Below are positions 31,891 to 34,720 of a DNA stretch of 34,720 nt, one piece after another. The translations under genes and the position numbers were made by a program. The DNA comes from an uncultured Acidimicrobiia bacterium (GTDB lineage: Bacteria > Actinomycetota > Acidimicrobiia > Acidimicrobiales > SZUA-35). The notes under the pieces are model-generated. The model was not told the DNA's origin. It was given only the letters and a program-made list of their open reading frames with translations, and ran no database searches. Numbering within the stretch: position 1 is the stretch's first letter; each line of letters begins with the position of its first letter. The stretch spans positions 1-34,720 of the forward strand of contig CALACD010000122.1 of the NCBI GenBank assembly GCA_937890445.1. The letters are read 5' to 3'.

Positions 31891-33147
31891 ATGAGCGAGT
31901 CGTTCTCCCACGACTACGGCGAGATCATCCGACGAGAATGGCCACGAGTGGTGGCCACCCTCGTCGGTGACTTCGGCGACCTGTCCGAGGCCGAGGATGC
32001 GATACAGGAAGCGGTCGTGGAGGCGCTGCGAACGTGGCCCCGATCCGGTGTCCCCGATCGGCCCGGAGCCTGGATCACGACCGTGGCCCGACGGCGGGCC
32101 ATCGACCGACGGCGGCGCTCGAACACGGGACGCCAGAAGGCGGAACTCGATCTCCGGCTCCGGCATCGGCTGGATGGCAGCCAGGACCCTTCCGACGTGG
32201 TCGACGACGAGAGCCTCCTGCGCGACGAGCAGCTGCGTCTCCTGTACGCCTGCTGCCATCCAGCCCTCGCACCGCAAGCCCAGATGGCGCTCACGCTTCG
32301 GAGTCTGGGCGGACTGACAACCAGTGAGATCGCTCGCGCCTTCCTGGTACCGGAGCCGACCGTTGCCCAACGCCTGGTCCGAGCCAAGAAGAAGATCGCA
32401 GCAGCCGGAATCCCGTTCAAGATTCCTCCTGATCACGAGCTCCTGGCCCGAACCGACCTGGTGCGAACCGTCGTCTACCTGATCTTCAACGAGGGATACG
32501 ATGCCTCCGCCGGTGCCGATCTGGTGCGAGCCGAACTGTGCGCCGAAGCCATTCGCCTTGCCCGTCTGGTGGCAGAGCTCACGCCCGACGATGCCGAGTC
32601 GCTGGGTCTGGAGGCGCTCCTCCTCCTCATCCACGCTCGGGCTGGAGCCCGCGTTGACGCTCACGGAGACCTGGTGCTCCTGGCCGACCAGCGACGGGAC
32701 CTGTGGGACGTCGATCTCATCGACCAAGGAATGATGACACTGGATCGAGCACTACGTCTGGAACGGCCCGGCCCGCTGCAGATCCAGGCTGCGATCCAAG
32801 CCCTGCACAACGAGCCGCCGCCTACGGATTGGGAGCAGATCGAGTTGCTGTACCGGAGACTGCTCGACCTCCGGCCGTCTCCGGTGGTTGTCCTCAACCA
32901 TGCGGTTGCCCTGGCCACAGCCGGCGACATCGAAGGCGGACTTCGTCGCCTGGACGAACCAGCACTGGCCGACCAGTTGGATCGCTATCACCACTACCAC
33001 TCGGCCCGCGCCGACTTGTTGCGAACCATCGATGTCGCGGCATCGGCTCTGGCCTATCGCCGAGCCCTCGAGCTGGTGTCCAGTGAGCCGGAACGTCGCT
33101 TTCTCGAGCGGCGCTTGACCGAAGTGACGGCGGGCCTCAGTCCGTGA
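31891..33147 (+). CDS. ECF42-type RNA polymerase sigma factor with long C-terminal (DUF6596/TPR-like) extension
   Basis: DLSEAEDAIQEAVVEALRTWPRSGVPDRPGAWITTVARRRAIDRRRR (sigma2), LTTSEIARAFLVPEPTVAQRLVRAKKKI (sigma4), DEPALADQLDRYHHYHSARADLLR C-terminal extension. Confidence 0.93.
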   Translation: MSESFSHDYGEIIRREWPRVVATLVGDFGDLSEAEDAIQEAVVEALRTWPRSGVPDRPGAWITTVARRRAIDRRRRSNTGRQKAELDLRLRHRLDGSQDPSDVVDDESLLRDEQLRLLYACCHPALAPQAQMALTLRSLGGLTTSEIARAFLVPEPTVAQRLVRAKKKIAAAGIPFKIPPDHELLARTDLVRTVVYLIFNEGYDASAGADLVRAELCAEAIRLARLVAELTPDDAESLGLEALLLLIHARAGARVDAHGDLVLLADQRRDLWDVDLIDQGMMTLDRALRLERPGPLQIQAAIQALHNEPPPTDWEQIELLYRRLLDLRPSPVVVLNHAVALATAGDIEGGLRRLDEPALADQLDRYHHYHSARADLLRTIDVAASALAYRRALELVSSEPERRFLERRLTEVTAGLSP

Positions 33148-33736
33148 CGGTCTTGACCAGTTGCGGCAGACGGCTGGCCAGCTCTGTCAAGGGCGCAGGG
33201 TCCCGCACGATGCGGGCCCGTTGCGCCGCACCGTCGAACGCCGACAGGAACAGGCCAGCCAGGTCCTCGGCGTTGGCCGCACCAAGTTGCGGTGACAACA
33301 GCTCGGTCAGGGCGAGCTGCCAACCGCGATAGACCTCGGCACACGCGGCCTGGATGGTGGCGGATCGATGCGACATCTCGAGCCCGAGAATGGCGATGGG
33401 TGAAGCGACCTCGAAGTCGCTGCCCTCCAGTTCGGCAATCACGCCGTCGACCAACGAGACCAGGGACCGAGTCACATCGGTGGGATCGAAGAAGGCCTGC
33501 CGCAGTCGGCTCTCGAAGTCCCGACCGGCCAACGATGCGGCTTCCACCGCCAACTGGTCCTTGCCCTTCGGAAACAGGAAGTTGATCGAGCCCCACGGCG
33601 CATCACCGTGATCGACGACCTGACGCCACGACGTGGCGTGATACCCATGACGACCGAAGAGATCGGCAGCCGAGCGGAGCATGCGTTCACGAGAGTCGCT
33701 GGAAGGCACCCGAGCGACACTAGCGCGCCTACCCAC
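33137..33736 (-). CDS. TetR/AcrR-family transcriptional regulator
   Basis: DSRERMLRSAADLFGRHGYHATSWRQVVDHGDAPWGSINFLFPKGKDQLAVEA. Convergent, 11-nt overlap with the sigma gene end; start codon uncertain (GTG). Confidence 0.87.
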   Translation of the reverse strand: MGRRASVARVPSSDSRERMLRSAADLFGRHGYHATSWRQVVDHGDAPWGSINFLFPKGKDQLAVEAASLAGRDFESRLRQAFFDPTDVTRSLVSLVDGVIAELEGSDFEVASPIAILGLEMSHRSATIQAACAEVYRGWQLALTELLSPQLGAANAEDLAGLFLSAFDGAAQRARIVRDPAPLTELASRLPQLVKTVTD

Positions 33737-33742
33737 CGCTGA

Positions 33743-34651
33743 TCAGACCCGTTCGACGCGTGACGTGCCGAACAGTCCGGATGGCCGGAACGAAAGCACG
33801 ATCAGGATCACGACGAAGGCCACGGCCAACGAGAGGTTGCGGAGGAATTCGAGCGGTCCCCAGTCTCCCAGGTAGCCGACCAGCAGCGACTGGATCAGCC
33901 CGATGGAGATGCCGCCGATCACTGCGCCCGGCAGCGAGTCGAGCCCACCGAGGGCAGCCGAGGCGAACGAGAAGATCAGCAGGGTGGCCATCATGTTGGG
34001 CTGAAGGAAGAGTCGAGGAGCAACCAGCGTCGCACCCAGGGTGCCGAAGGCGCAGGCGAGCGCCCATCCGAACATCAGGGTTCGTCCGGTACGGATGCCG
34101 ACGAGTCGAGCGGAGTCGGTGTTGGACGACACCGCACGGAACGACAGTCCGATCTTGGTCTTGTTGAGGATCAGGTAGAGCACGAACATCATGGCGCCGA
34201 GCATCGCCCAGGTGCCGATGGCGTCATAGAACAATCGTGCCCCGCCGATGCTGACATAGTCGTCGGCGCCCTTGGGGAAGAGCGACGGAAAGGCCCGAGG
34301 CTGGTAGTTCCAGATCTCGCCCGCCACCGCGTTGAGGATCAGGAACACCCCGAGCGTGATCAGGACCACGGGCAGATGGTCGGTCGGGTCGAAGGGACGA
34401 ATCAAGACTCGTTCGATCGCGGCCCCCATGGCAGCCGAGACGAGCATGGCCAAGAAGATCGCCAGGACGATGTTGAGACCCTGTTCCACTGCCAGGACAT
34501 AGGCGATGAACGCTCCGAACATCGCCAGTTCACCCTGCGCGAAGTTGATCAAGGTCGTTGCCTTGAAGATGAGGACCAGCGCCACGGCCACCACCGCGTA
34601 GATGGCTCCCAGGGTCAAGCCATCGAACAGCCGCTGCAGGAAGAGTTGCAT
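33743..34651 (-). CDS. Branched-chain amino acid-type ABC transporter permease (LivH-like)
   Basis: LFDGLTLGAIYAVVAVALVLIFKATTLINFAQGELAMFGAF, GIRTGRTLMFGWALACAFGTLGATLVAP, LGGLDSLPGAVIGGISIGL. Confidence 0.94.
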   Translation of the reverse strand: MQLFLQRLFDGLTLGAIYAVVAVALVLIFKATTLINFAQGELAMFGAFIAYVLAVEQGLNIVLAIFLAMLVSAAMGAAIERVLIRPFDPTDHLPVVLITLGVFLILNAVAGEIWNYQPRAFPSLFPKGADDYVSIGGARLFYDAIGTWAMLGAMMFVLYLILNKTKIGLSFRAVSSNTDSARLVGIRTGRTLMFGWALACAFGTLGATLVAPRLFLQPNMMATLLIFSFASAALGGLDSLPGAVIGGISIGLIQSLLVGYLGDWGPLEFLRNLSLAVAFVVILIVLSFRPSGLFGTSRVERV

Positions 34652-34720
34652 GGGGACCTCGGTTTCTCGGTCGACGCAGCTGCCGGAAGAAAGGCCCGCG
34701 ACGACAATCAGTAGGATGTA

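Overview
High-GC, gene-dense bacterial chromosomal window, probably from an actinobacterium (Acidimicrobiia-like; taxonomic guess only). Left (1-7301, + strand): translationally coupled urea/guanidine-type carboxylase cluster, namely a DUF1989 urea-carboxylase-associated protein (3' end only), biotin-dependent urea/guanidine carboxylase, allophanate hydrolase, isochorismatase-fold amidohydrolase and MBL-fold lactonase-like protein. Next come a 2055-aa alpha-2-macroglobulin-like lipoprotein lacking the thioester motif and a YdcF/DUF218 protein. The most unusual locus is the minus-strand run 14282-21034. It encodes a complete Rieske oxygenase alpha subunit coupled to a paralog from which the Rieske [2Fe-2S] domain is missing but in which the mononuclear-iron site is intact, an uncharacterised beta-rich protein, and a full Pot-type ABC importer. 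A candidate promoter/operator lies at its head. The rest holds PrsW-like protease, PPOX-like protein, MMPL transporter with divergent TetR and a perfect 24-bp operator-like palindrome, FolD, sterol-desaturase family protein, Na+/H+ antiporter, UppP with an unusual N-terminal extension and complex leader (CRP-type box, terminator/attenuator, 18-bp tandem repeats), VanY/M15 peptidase, DGPF (YCII)-ECF42 sigma cassette with a candidate ECF42 promoter, TetR and a LivH-type permease. No rRNA, tRNA, CRISPR or transposon was recognised by eye. Family names come from motif recognition only; no database search was run.
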